Source: Spirochaetia bacterium | GTDB taxonomy: Bacteria; Spirochaetota; Spirochaetia; Treponematales; Breznakiellaceae | DNA length: 27,561 bases | Direction of reading: 5' to 3' | NCBI GenBank assembly: GCA_026002265.1 | Contig: BOBG01000015.1 | Coordinates: forward strand, 1-27,561 | Shown: positions 15,027 to 23,194 of the stretch, piece after piece | Layout of the letters: the number at the start of each line of letters is the position of its first letter | How positions within the stretch are numbered: the first letter of the stretch is position 1 | Notes under the pieces: generated by a model | Seen by the model: only the letters and a program-made list of their open reading frames with translations | Databases searched by the model: none | What the model was told of the DNA's origin: nothing | Translations under genes and position numbers: made by a program

Positions 15027-17552
15027 TCATGACACAACAATGTTTACCAATTTATCCGGAACCACAATAATGGAGGTGATCGTTTTTCCGGCGAGCCATT
15101 TTTCCAGTACCGGTTGGGACAGTGCGGTCTTTTCAAGATCCGGCTTTGCGGTGCCGGCCGGTGCGGTGAATTTTGCACGAATCTTTCCATTTACTTGTAC
15201 TACAATGGTTGCCTCGGCATTTATCGTGAGTTTTTCATCAAAAACCGGCCACGGAGCTTGTGAAATCGACTCGGTGTGACCGAGCTTTTCCCACAGTTCC
15301 TCGCCTAAATGCGGTGCGTACGCACTAAGCATCAGTACCAATGGTTCCCACAAAATCCGGGGAAGGGCCGGCAATTTTGCCAACTCGGTGGAATACACCA
15401 TCATTGCAGAGATTGCGGTGTTGAATGCAAGGTGTGCCGTATCGTTAGTAACTTTTTTAATGGTTTTGTGGAGGAGCCGGGTCAACACGTCAGACGAGGG
15501 GGTCTGGCAGGACTGCGTAGCGGGCCAGCCAGTAGGGGGGGACGCGGCAGATTCGGGTGTTTCATGACCGATCCGGTTTCCCCCCTCCTTAATCTCTTCG
15601 ATTTTTTCACTCATTGCCCACACGCGCTCCAAAAAGCGCTCGACTCCAACCAATCCGGCCGTCATCCACGGCTTGCTCACTTCGAGCGGGCCCATGAACA
15701 TTTCATAAATCCGCATGGAATCCGCACCGAAATCACGGACAATATCATCCGGATTTATTACATTTCCCCGGCTTTTGGCCATTTTTTGGCCGTCTTCACC
15801 GAGAATCATGCCCTGATTCACCAGCCGCGCAAAGGGTTCGGGGGTGTTGACAAGTCCAAGGTCGAAAAGGACTTTGTGCCAAAAGCGTGCGTAGAGCAGG
15901 TGCAAAACCGCGTGTTCAGTGCCGCCGATGTAGAGATCAACTGGTGCCCAATAGTCAATTTTTTCTTTGCCGGCAAAAGCTTTATCGTTGTGAGGATCGA
16001 GATACCGGAGATAGTACCAGCAGGAGCCAGCCCATTGAGGCATCGTGTTCGTTTCACGTTTGGCAGATGCACCGCAAACCGGGCAGGTCGTGTTGACCCA
16101 TTCGTCAATAGTCGCGAGCGGAGACTCGCCGGTACCGCTTGGCGCATAGGACTGAACATCCGGCAGGCGAAGGGGAAGTTCAGAATCCGGCACAGCAACC
16201 ACACCGCAATGCGGACAGTGGATAAGGGGAATCGGCTCGCCCCAATAGCGCTGCCGGGAAAAAACCCAATCGCGCAATTTATAGTTAATTGCCTTTGTAC
16301 CGATGCCCTGTTCCTCAAGCCATCTCGTTACAGCTTGTGACGCTTCGTCCGTGGGAAGTCCGGTAAAATACCCGGAATTAACCGCAAAACCGGAGGCTGT
16401 TGTACACTGTTCCGGTGCCTTTGAATAATCAGTTCCGGGACTAGGCTTTTCAGTGGAAACAACTTGAATGATCGGCAGGTTGAAAGCTTTGGCAAAATCC
16501 CAGTCGCGCTCGTCATGGGCCGGAACTGCCATGATCGCACCGGTTCCATAGGTAGAAAGTACATAATCGGCAATCCACACCGGAATTTTTCCGCCGGTTA
16601 CTGGGTTGATCGAATATGATCCGGTAAAAACACCGGTTTTCGTTTTGGCAAGATCTGTACGCTCAAGATCGCTTTTTTGTGCGGCTGATTCGAGATATTC
16701 GTTGACTGCATCTTTCTGATCCGGCGTTGTAATCCTTTGTACCAACGGATGTTCCGGAGCGAGTACCATGTAGGTTGCCCCGAAAAGGGTATCGGGCCGA
16801 GTCGTGTAAATTTTAATTGTTTCGTTTTCGAGTCCGGCGATTTTAAAGAAAACATTCGCACCTTCTGACCGGCCGATCCAGTTACGCTGCATCAATTTAA
16901 CCGGTTCTGGCCAGTCAAGCCCGTCGAGATCCGCGAGTAGGCGTTCAGCGTACGAAGTGATTTTGAGAATCCACTGACGGATGCGTTTCCGGGTCGTCAC
17001 GGTTCCGCACCGTTCGCATCTTCCTTCCTTTACTTCCTCATTTGCGATTCCGGTTTTGCAGGAAGGACAAAAATTGATAGGCGCTTCAGCCTCATAAGCC
17101 AGGCCTTTTTCAAAAAGCCGGAGGAAAATCCACTGCGTCCACCGGTAATATTCCTCAGTCGAGGTATCAACTTCCCGGCCCCAATCGTAAGAAAAACCAA
17201 GGGATTTTATCTGATCCCGGAACCGGTTGATGTTCGCAGCAGTCGTCACCGCGGGGTGCGTGCCGGTTTTCATCGCATAATTTTCGGCTGGCAAACCAAA
17301 TGCGTCAAAGCCCATCGGGTGCAGCACATTGTAACCATTCATCCGCAAAAACCGGCAGTAAATATCAGTCGCGGTATAACCTTCCGGATGCCCAACATGC
17401 AAACCCTGCCCGGACGGATAGGGAAACATATCGAGCACATACCGGCGTTTTTCTTTTGGAAAGGACGGATCTTCTGTTGCATGAAAGCTTTGATGATCAT
17501 TCCAATATTTTTGCCACTTGGGTTCGATTTCAGAAAATGGATACTTTGCCAC
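15027..17552 (-). CDS. leuS: Leucyl-tRNA synthetase
   Basis: This 841-residue class I synthetase charges tRNA-Leu. The HIGH motif is HVGH (residues 52-55), and KMSKS is KMAKS at about residue 590. A zinc-binding segment CPSCKTG...CERCG lies near 165-185. The CP1 editing domain carries [20 protein letters not shown]. The C-terminal segment [11 protein letters not shown] is typical. It starts with GTG at 17552, preceded by GAGGGGGAGG. A linker of about 30 residues (roughly 652-687) between the catalytic core and the anticodon-binding domain is rich in Pro, Ser, Thr and Gly and looks like an added low-complexity insert. The isomerase-like gene follows 40 bp downstream. Confidence 0.96.
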   Translation of the reverse strand: MAKYPFSEIEPKWQKYWNDHQSFHATEDPSFPKEKRRYVLDMFPYPSGQGLHVGHPEGYTATDIYCRFLRMNGYNVLHPMGFDAFGLPAENYAMKTGTHPAVTTAANINRFRDQIKSLGFSYDWGREVDTSTEEYYRWTQWIFLRLFEKGLAYEAEAPINFCPSCKTGIANEEVKEGRCERCGTVTTRKRIRQWILKITSYAERLLADLDGLDWPEPVKLMQRNWIGRSEGANVFFKIAGLENETIKIYTTRPDTLFGATYMVLAPEHPLVQRITTPDQKDAVNEYLESAAQKSDLERTDLAKTKTGVFTGSYSINPVTGGKIPVWIADYVLSTYGTGAIMAVPAHDERDWDFAKAFNLPIIQVVSTEKPSPGTDYSKAPEQCTTASGFAVNSGYFTGLPTDEASQAVTRWLEEQGIGTKAINYKLRDWVFSRQRYWGEPIPLIHCPHCGVVAVPDSELPLRLPDVQSYAPSGTGESPLATIDEWVNTTCPVCGASAKRETNTMPQWAGSCWYYLRYLDPHNDKAFAGKEKIDYWAPVDLYIGGTEHAVLHLLYARFWHKVLFDLGLVNTPEPFARLVNQGMILGEDGQKMAKSRGNVINPDDIVRDFGADSMRIYEMFMGPLEVSKPWMTAGLVGVERFLERVWAMSEKIEEIKEGGNRIGHETPESAASPPTGWPATQSCQTPSSDVLTRLLHKTIKKVTNDTAHLAFNTAISAMMVYSTELAKLPALPRILWEPLVLMLSAYAPHLGEELWEKLGHTESISQAPWPVFDEKLTINAEATIVVQVNGKIRAKFTAPAGTAKPDLEKTALSQPVLEKWLAGKTITSIIVVPDKLVNIVVS

Positions 17553-17578
17553 GACCTCCCCCTCGATTCATGGTGAAT

Positions 17579-17605
17579 GTTATACTATTTTAGGTTTAGA
17601 GGCAA
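17579..17605 (-). promoter_or_regulatory. Possible leuS promoter beside the tandem array
   Basis: On the minus strand TTGCCT (17605-17600) and TATAAC (17584-17579) are spaced 15 bases, shorter than ideal. They sit about 30 bases before the leuS GTG and only 17 bases from the first repeat unit. This is the best candidate in the gap but a weak one. Confidence 0.3.
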
Positions 17606-17621
17606 GCCGGATCCGAATTTT

Positions 17622-17904
17622 GGGGTCAGACCTCCGGCTGGGATTCCGGGAACGATTCTGGGGTCAGACCTCTGACTGGGATTCCGGGAACGATTTTGGG
17701 GTCAGACCTCCGGCTGGAATTTCCGGGAACGATTTTGGGGTCAGACCTCCGGCTGGAATTTCCGGGGAACGATTCTGGGGAGACCTCCGGCTGGAATTTC
17801 CGGGGAACGATTCTGGGGTCAGACCTCCGGCTGGGATTTCCGGGAACGATTTTGGGGTCAGACCTCCGGCTGGAATTTCCGGGGAACGATTTTGGGGTCA
17901 GACC
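17622..17904. repeat. Tandem array of eight GGGGTCAGACC units, period 38-40 bp
   Basis: GGGGTCAGACC (or GGGGAGACC in one copy) starts at 17622, 17660, 17698, 17737, 17777, 17815, 17854 and 17894. The bases between are nearly the same in every unit (CTCCGGCTGGAATTTCCGGG then AACGATTTT). Unit length changes only by one or two bases in T or G runs. Within a unit CTCCGG can pair with CCGGGG to form a small hairpin. There are no variable spacers, so this is not a CRISPR array. It lies directly upstream of leuS. Confidence 0.92.
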
Positions 17905-18098
17905 TCGAATCGTTTTTTGGCAAATAAAAAAATTCTCTGGTATTCCCTTTATTACGACAAATTTCTGAGTATTTTCTTTGCAAGGATTGCTATGATGAGG
18001 CACAGCTTCTTATTCTCCGGTTTTGCATATCATGTTCCGGATACTGATCAAAATGACCCAAATACCAATCCCCATGTTTCTAATAGGTATATGTAATT

Positions 18099-18521
18099 TC
18101 ATTCTATTCTTTTATCTCTATACTTTAAATCTTCCCGTGTTTTGTATCCAATTTTTCTCCAAAAATTATTTCCAATTTTATTTTCTTTAAAAACTACTAA
18201 CGATATTTTTTTTATTCCTTCTTTTTTTAATGCATCTTGTGTTTTTTCAACTAATTTTTTTGCAATCCCTTTTTTCCTATATCCTTCTTTTATAACTAAA
18301 TGGTAAATATGTCCTCTCCTTCCATCATGTCCAGCCATGATTGTTCCTATTATTTTTTGGTCAATTTCTGCAATAAAATTGGTAGTAGGGTTTTTTGTAA
18401 GAAATATTGTTATAGATTCTTTTGAATCATCATTCCCGCTGAGTCCTACGCCGGGTGTATTTTTCCACAATTCATATATCTCCTCATAATCTTTTATTTC
18501 CATTATTCTTATGTTATACAT
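18099..18521 (-). CDS. GNAT-family N-acetyltransferase
   Basis: This 140-residue protein has the GNAT fold. Motif A is LVIKEGYRKKGIAKKLVEK, with the R-x-x-G-x-A acetyl-CoA pyrophosphate loop (RKKGIA) at about residues 82-87. The strand before it reads IGTIMAGHDGRRGHIYHL, and the C-terminal part NFWRKIGYKTREDLKY is also typical. Size and pattern resemble the small YpeA/RimI-like acetyltransferases, but the substrate cannot be read. The ATG at 18521 has TTGGAG eight bases upstream. The gene is much more AT-rich than leuS and pepF on either side and uses AAA, ATA and TTT codons heavily. A 16-bp direct repeat follows on its 5' side, so acquisition by transfer is likely. Confidence 0.87.
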   Translation of the reverse strand: MYNIRIMEIKDYEEIYELWKNTPGVGLSGNDDSKESITIFLTKNPTTNFIAEIDQKIIGTIMAGHDGRRGHIYHLVIKEGYRKKGIAKKLVEKTQDALKKEGIKKISLVVFKENKIGNNFWRKIGYKTREDLKYRDKRIE

Positions 18522-18550
18522 TTATTACTCCAATATTTTCTGTTATTGAT

Positions 18551-18610
18551 AAAAATCAAGCGTATCTTTTTTGAAATATGTCCGTATATCAAAAAAAAAT
18601 CAAGCGTATC
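18551..18610. repeat. 16-bp direct repeat upstream of the GNAT gene
   Basis: AAAAATCAAGCGTATC occurs at 18551-18566 and again at 18595-18610, 44 bp apart start to start, in an AT-rich stretch between pepF and the GNAT gene. Confidence 0.85.
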
Positions 18611-18664
18611 CGGATCATGAAAAGTCCGTATTTTGTTTTGTTAGATCCGGATAAAAATTAAATT

Positions 18665-20443
18665 TTAGTGTACCTCTGACAGTTGTTCAACGATCCGGCC
18701 GAAGACCTGACAGGCAGCTTGAATCGGTTCCGGAGCGGACATATCAACCCCCGCCTGCTTGAGCGATTCAAGAGGAAAACGCGAACCGCCTGATTTTAAA
18801 AAATTAAAATAATCATTCCGTTCCGGTTCTCCACCGGAAAGCACTTTTTCTGCCAGGGCAAGCGCTGCGGAAATACCGGTTGCATATTTATAAACATAAA
18901 AAGCCCGATAAAAATGGGGAATCCGTAGACCCTCAAGATCACTCTCCGGTTCAAATTCCACATCCGGTCCAAAGTATTGAGTCAACAATTTCCGATATTC
19001 AGCACGCAAAAGATCAACAGTCAAAGGAATTCCCTCTTCCTCCAATTTGTGACTAATACTTTCGAATTCTGCAAACATCGTCTGCCGGTACAGCGTGGCC
19101 AAAATATCATCTGCACGTTTATTGAGCAGGTAATGCTTGAGCGCGGGGTCAGAATTCGTTTTTAACAGGTGCCGGAACAAAAGTTCCTCGTTAAAAGTAC
19201 TCGCAACTTCAGCTTCAAAAATCGTGTAGTTGTAATGAGTAAAAGGATTTGACCGGGCAGAATACCATGAATGCATTGAATGACCGCCCTCATGAGCAAC
19301 CGTAAACACATCACGGATACTGTCATCTTTGTAATTCGTTAGAATATAAGGATCCCCCGTGAACGAGCCAGCCGAAAAAGCCCCGGAACGTTTTCCTTTA
19401 TTTTCGTAGCGATCCGCCCACCGGCCCCTTAAACCAGCCGCAAGTGTGTCAGTATACTCCTTACCCAAGGGGGCGAGAGCTGTTTCTACCAGATCAACAG
19501 CTTCATTCCATGAGGTTTTTTTGTGCGCAACCAGCGCCAGCGGCGCGTATACATCGTAATGACGCAAGGGATTAACGTTGAGAACCGTTTTTTTCAAATG
19601 ATAGTACCGGTGCAGAATGTCAAGATTCGCATGAATCGTCTTGATCAAATTATCGTAGACTGCTTCGTCAACTTTATCCGGAAAAAGTGCGGCAGCCCGT
19701 GCTGAAGAAAAACCCCGGATCCGGGCGCGGATCACATCCTGCTTGACTTGAGCGCTGTACAATGTTGCCAACGTCGTTTTGTGGGAATCAAAATTCCGAT
19801 AAAATGTTTCGTAAGCTGCTTTTCGGACCTTGCGATCCGGATTCTCCATGAAAACTGAAAAGGTGGATTGGGACAGGGGCTTTTTTCCCTCCGGGGTATC
19901 CACAGTGCCAAAATCAAGATCAACATTGGTAAGTACTGAAAAGGCATCATTTGCAGTATTTTCCCCTTCGGAATGGAGTGCGAGGAGTCGTTCCTCGGCA
20001 GCACTTAAAATATAGGGTTTATACCGGAGTAGTTTGCGTAGGAAAATGCTAAACTCCTGCAACCGGGGATCCTTTAAAAATTCTTCGATAGTTGGATCCG
20101 GAATGGACTGAATCTCCGGAATGGACCATGCAGAAGCAGCCTGAACCTTGGCAGCAGCCATCAAAAAACGTCCAGCCATGGTACGGGCGCTACTGTCACC
20201 TTCATCCTCAGTTTGCCGCAGATCGCTGTAATAATTGAGGCGTTCCTCTAGAATACCAAGGTCCCGGGAAAATTCCAAATAATCGGCCAGATTCTCCGGC
20301 GCGGTTCCTAAGGTTCCTTGAAAGGCTGGAATCTGTTCTGCCATTTTTTCATAGTTCGCCAAACCCTCAGACCATGCTTCATCATTTTTAAAAAGTTTGG
20401 AAAGATCCCATGTATCTTCCGGTGCAACTTCATTTCGATTCAT
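18665..20443 (-). CDS. pepF: Oligoendopeptidase F (M3 family)
   Basis: This 592-residue zinc metallopeptidase degrades oligopeptides in the cytoplasm. The zinc site HEGGH lies at about residues 384-388 within DVFTVAHEGGHSMHSWYS. The third ligand is in the following IFEAEVASTFNE segment. The N-terminus EDTWDLSKLF is typical of PepF. The frame is open from a GTG at 20491, but the ATG at 20443 has GAGG five bases upstream and gives the usual N-terminus, so I start there. The 250 bp upstream carry a hairpin and a phased 21-bp repeat array. There is no signal peptide. The nearest genes do not suggest an operon. Confidence 0.94.
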   Translation of the reverse strand: MNRNEVAPEDTWDLSKLFKNDEAWSEGLANYEKMAEQIPAFQGTLGTAPENLADYLEFSRDLGILEERLNYYSDLRQTEDEGDSSARTMAGRFLMAAAKVQAASAWSIPEIQSIPDPTIEEFLKDPRLQEFSIFLRKLLRYKPYILSAAEERLLALHSEGENTANDAFSVLTNVDLDFGTVDTPEGKKPLSQSTFSVFMENPDRKVRKAAYETFYRNFDSHKTTLATLYSAQVKQDVIRARIRGFSSARAAALFPDKVDEAVYDNLIKTIHANLDILHRYYHLKKTVLNVNPLRHYDVYAPLALVAHKKTSWNEAVDLVETALAPLGKEYTDTLAAGLRGRWADRYENKGKRSGAFSAGSFTGDPYILTNYKDDSIRDVFTVAHEGGHSMHSWYSARSNPFTHYNYTIFEAEVASTFNEELLFRHLLKTNSDPALKHYLLNKRADDILATLYRQTMFAEFESISHKLEEEGIPLTVDLLRAEYRKLLTQYFGPDVEFEPESDLEGLRIPHFYRAFYVYKYATGISAALALAEKVLSGGEPERNDYFNFLKSGGSRFPLESLKQAGVDMSAPEPIQAACQVFGRIVEQLSEVH

Positions 20444-20464
20444 ACAAACCTCATAGTATTTCTT

Positions 20465-20484
20465 AATTCCCCGCAAGGGGAATT
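20465..20484. other. GNRA-type hairpin in the pepF leader
   Basis: AATTCCCC and GGGGAATT form a perfect 8-bp stem with a four-base loop, GCAA as read on the plus strand, about 20-40 bases before the pepF ATG. If transcribed with pepF it would sit in the 5' leader just upstream of the ribosome-binding site and could affect initiation. Confidence 0.5.
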
Positions 20485-20500
20485 GTTTCACTCACAGTCA

Positions 20501-20647
20501 GGACATGATCCTAATCTTTAGGGACATATCCTTGATTCTCCGGGACATGATCTCAATCTTTCAGGACATGTCCCCGATATGTGCGGACATATCCCTGACC
20601 TTTCAGGACATGATCCTAATCCTTCAGAACATGTCCTTGTGTTTATG
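20501..20647. repeat. Seven degenerate 21-bp repeats with exact phasing
   Basis: GGACAT (GAACAT in the last) starts at 20501, 20522, 20543, 20564, 20585, 20606 and 20627, exactly 21 bp each time. Each unit begins with a near-palindrome of the type GGACATGTCC, GGACATATCC or GGACATGATCC, followed by a looser C/T-rich part. The period equals two DNA helical turns and also seven codons. The array is between the pepF start and the beta-glucosidase terminator. Confidence 0.9.
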
Positions 20648-20664
20648 TGTACCTTTCCATGCGC

Positions 20665-20691
20665 AAAAAAACCCGCGGAACACACCGCGGG
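20665..20691 (-). terminator. Rho-independent terminator of the beta-glucosidase gene
   Basis: On the minus strand CCCGCGG and CCGCGGG form a perfect 7-bp G+C stem with a 6-base loop, followed by seven T. It starts 10 bases after the beta-glucosidase stop codon. Confidence 0.9.
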
Positions 20692-20701
20692 AGTGATGAA
20701 T

Positions 20702-23056
20702 TTAGATTTTGTCAATGGTACCGGAATTCAGCGCGGCGATAAAAGATTCAATGTGTGGTAACGGGATACTCCACATCAAGAGAGAGCGTAAGGGCATCTC
20801 GGTGCCGCCTCTTTCAAGCATTGAGATAATGTCGCTGTCAGGCTTACCAAGAAGAGCGCCTATCTGTTTGGCAGCTACTGGAATGAGCTTTTGTCCGACA
20901 GGTGTAGCAAACGCTTCGCCGATAGTACTATTGAGCGAAAACGGCGCGGTCCGTTCACGAAGCTTCCGGAAGGTAGCACCTCTGATCGCAAAGGCAGCTG
21001 ATTGTTTCAGATTATAATATTCCGGCGTGTAAGAGGGCAGATCCGGAAAGAGTTTTTCAGAACTGTCACCGGTCACATCTACCGTTGCCGTAAGCCGGAC
21101 ATCACGACTCGAAGCCCCGACCCGAATCTCATACAGAGCGCTTTCCACTGCCCAATCAGACTTAATCGTGTTGTAATACGCAAATGACCGGGTATCAAGT
21201 TCAACCGTCACTGTTTGTTCCTGACCCGGTTTCAGAGCGATTTTCTCAAAAGCTTTAAGCTCCTGCTCAGCCCGGAAGAAGAAGGTTTTTCTCGGTGCAA
21301 CATAGACTTGAACGGCTTCCGCACCAGCGGCTGTGCCGGTATTTTTAACCGTGAATGTAAGCGTGAGTTTTTCACCCGGTTTGAATGAAGACGCACTCAC
21401 TTTCAAATTACTGTATGCAAATGTCGTGTACGAAAGGCCATGACCAAAAGGAAACACCACTTCTTTTTCGGCAGTGTCATAGTACCGGTAACCGACAAAA
21501 ATACTCTCACGGTACTCAGCGGTTTTATCCCCCGGATAATACCGGTTGCAGGGTGTATCTGCCAGCGAAACCGGCCATGTTTCCCCCAATTTACCGCTCG
21601 GATTTACTTTTCCGGTGAGCAGGTCCACAGCAGCGCCGGCTCCGGCCTGACCTCCAAGATACAGTGAGAGAATCGCTGGTACCGTATCTTTCCATGGGAG
21701 CGCGGCCGGTGAACCGAGCTGCAACAGTACTACGATATTGGGATTCACCCGTGCGAGCGCATCGATCAGCAGATTTTGATTCTCCGGCATATTCATGTTT
21801 TTCCGGTCATAGCCTTCACTTTCATATTCATCCGGCAGACCGGCAACGATGATAACCGCATCTTTTCCCGCGGCAACCTGTTCTGCTTCGTCTATCACAT
21901 TCCAATCGACACCCGCGTCCGGCGCCAAAGCGTAGCCTTCCGCATAATCGAATTTGATTCCGGCCGCGGTGAGTACATCAAAAAGTGTATCCAGCCGCGT
22001 CGGGTTTATTTTGGAAGAACCTGCACCTTGGTACCGGGGCTTTTTTGCAAAGGCGCCGATCACTGCAAGACTCGCTCCGTCCTTCAACGGCAAAAGGTTA
22101 TGCTCATTTTTCAGCAGAACAGCCGATTCAGAGGCAACTTTCCGGCAGAGTGCATGGTGAGCATCTTTGTCATACTTGTAATCGGGTTTCCGTTTTTCCT
22201 GAGCTTTGAGGATAAATTCCACGAGCCTCAGCACAACTGTGTCGAGATCCTTTTCGTCCAATGCCCCGGATCTAATCGCCTCAACGATATGCTTATCGCG
22301 CCAGCCCGCGGAACTCGGCATTTCAAGATCGAGTCCTGCCTTCACGCCCTTTACCCGGTCATTCACCGCGCCCCAATCCGACATCACGATGCCGGTAAAA
22401 CCCCATTCGTCCCGCAGAATATCCGTGAGCAATTTCTTATTTTCACTCACCTGCACGCCATTGAGAAGATTATACGAACACATCACCGTCCACGGCTCGG
22501 CCTCTTTTACTGCATATTCAAAGGCGCTGAGATATATTTCCCGCAATGCCCGTTCATCGATCACCGAATTTGACGTGAGACGGAAGCTTTCCTGACTATT
22601 CGCCGCAAAGTGTTTGAGCGAAGTGCCGACATCTTTACTTTGAATACCTTTGATTATCGCGGCTGCCATAGATCCGGCCAAAAAGGGATCCTCGCTAAAA
22701 TATTCAAAATTCCGGCCGCACAAAGGACTCCGCTTGATATTTGTCCCCGGGCCAAGAATAACCGACACCTGCTCCTGTAAACATTCTTCACCGAGCGCCT
22801 GCCCCAGTTCGTAGAGTAAATTCCGGTCAAAACTGCACGCTGTCGTGCATGCAGCCGGAAAGCAAGTCGAAGGGATACTTTCGCGCTGAAGCGGATCATC
22901 ACTCTCCACTTTCCGCAAGCCATGGGGGCCGTCCGAAAGCTTTATGTTGGTTAAGCCAAGCCGGTCAATATTTTTTGTATGCCACCAATCTTGGCCCGAA
23001 CAAAGAGATGCTTTTTCCTCAAGGGTCAATTGCGCCACAATTTCTTTTGCTGTCAT
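20702..23056 (-). CDS. Glycoside hydrolase family 3 beta-glucosidase
   Basis: This 784-residue enzyme removes terminal beta-linked glucose or related sugars. The N-terminal barrel carries LSDGPHGLRK, SLKHFAANSQE and GFTGIVMSDWGAVNDR; the Asp at about residue 227 in SDW is the expected nucleophile. The second domain has the acid/base region around EYESEGYDRKN. A fibronectin III-like domain follows (FGHGLSYTTFAYSNL through VGASSRDV). A C-terminal helical part with EMPLRSLLMW is found in some members. No signal peptide is seen, so it is probably cytoplasmic and acts on imported oligosaccharides. AAGGA precedes the ATG, a strong terminator follows, and gltX is divergent. It therefore looks monocistronic. 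Confidence 0.93.
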   Translation of the reverse strand: MTAKEIVAQLTLEEKASLCSGQDWWHTKNIDRLGLTNIKLSDGPHGLRKVESDDPLQRESIPSTCFPAACTTACSFDRNLLYELGQALGEECLQEQVSVILGPGTNIKRSPLCGRNFEYFSEDPFLAGSMAAAIIKGIQSKDVGTSLKHFAANSQESFRLTSNSVIDERALREIYLSAFEYAVKEAEPWTVMCSYNLLNGVQVSENKKLLTDILRDEWGFTGIVMSDWGAVNDRVKGVKAGLDLEMPSSAGWRDKHIVEAIRSGALDEKDLDTVVLRLVEFILKAQEKRKPDYKYDKDAHHALCRKVASESAVLLKNEHNLLPLKDGASLAVIGAFAKKPRYQGAGSSKINPTRLDTLFDVLTAAGIKFDYAEGYALAPDAGVDWNVIDEAEQVAAGKDAVIIVAGLPDEYESEGYDRKNMNMPENQNLLIDALARVNPNIVVLLQLGSPAALPWKDTVPAILSLYLGGQAGAGAAVDLLTGKVNPSGKLGETWPVSLADTPCNRYYPGDKTAEYRESIFVGYRYYDTAEKEVVFPFGHGLSYTTFAYSNLKVSASSFKPGEKLTLTFTVKNTGTAAGAEAVQVYVAPRKTFFFRAEQELKAFEKIALKPGQEQTVTVELDTRSFAYYNTIKSDWAVESALYEIRVGASSRDVRLTATVDVTGDSSEKLFPDLPSYTPEYYNLKQSAAFAIRGATFRKLRERTAPFSLNSTIGEAFATPVGQKLIPVAAKQIGALLGKPDSDIISMLERGGTEMPLRSLLMWSIPLPHIESFIAALNSGTIDKI

Positions 23057-23074
23057 ATACCATCCTTATTTTTT

Positions 23075-23080
23075 ATTATA
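23075..23080 (-). promoter_or_regulatory. Likely -10 box of the beta-glucosidase promoter
   Basis: A perfect TATAAT with a TG just upstream lies 18 bases before the minus-strand ATG. No good -35 stands at 16-18 bases (TTGTAC is 20 away), so it may be an extended -10 promoter. Confidence 0.4.
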
Positions 23081-23194
23081 CAACCGGCCTATTTAAAAGT
23101 GTACAAAATTTTCGTGCGAAAGTTTTAATCCGTTATAAAATCCTATCAAAAGAATCATTGACGAAAGAGCCGGATCTATCAATAATCAAGGATC

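Noticed and set aside
17553..17621. T-box leader for leuS
   Set aside because: The gap before the repeats is too short and shows no T-box sequence or specifier stem.
17622..17904. CRISPR array
   Set aside because: The whole unit is repeated with no variable spacers, and there are no cas genes.
17626..18003. A 125-residue minus-strand frame with repeated RRSDPKIVPGN-type segments
   Set aside because: It only reads through the 38-40 bp tandem array. Units of 38 and 40 bp break the frame pattern, there is no ribosome-binding site, and the plus strand is equally open.
20505..20696. A 63-residue plus-strand frame with heptads such as DMILIFR
   Set aside because: It has no ribosome-binding site and runs into the terminator hairpin of the beta-glucosidase gene. 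The opposite strand is open too, as expected for a 21-bp period. Kept only as an alternative explanation of the array.
23158..23186. TTGACG-17-AATAAT promoter for gltX
   Set aside because: It would start transcription inside or after the ribosome-binding site, and the first T of the -10 is missing. TATAAA at 23134 lacks a good -35 as well, so no gltX promoter is called.
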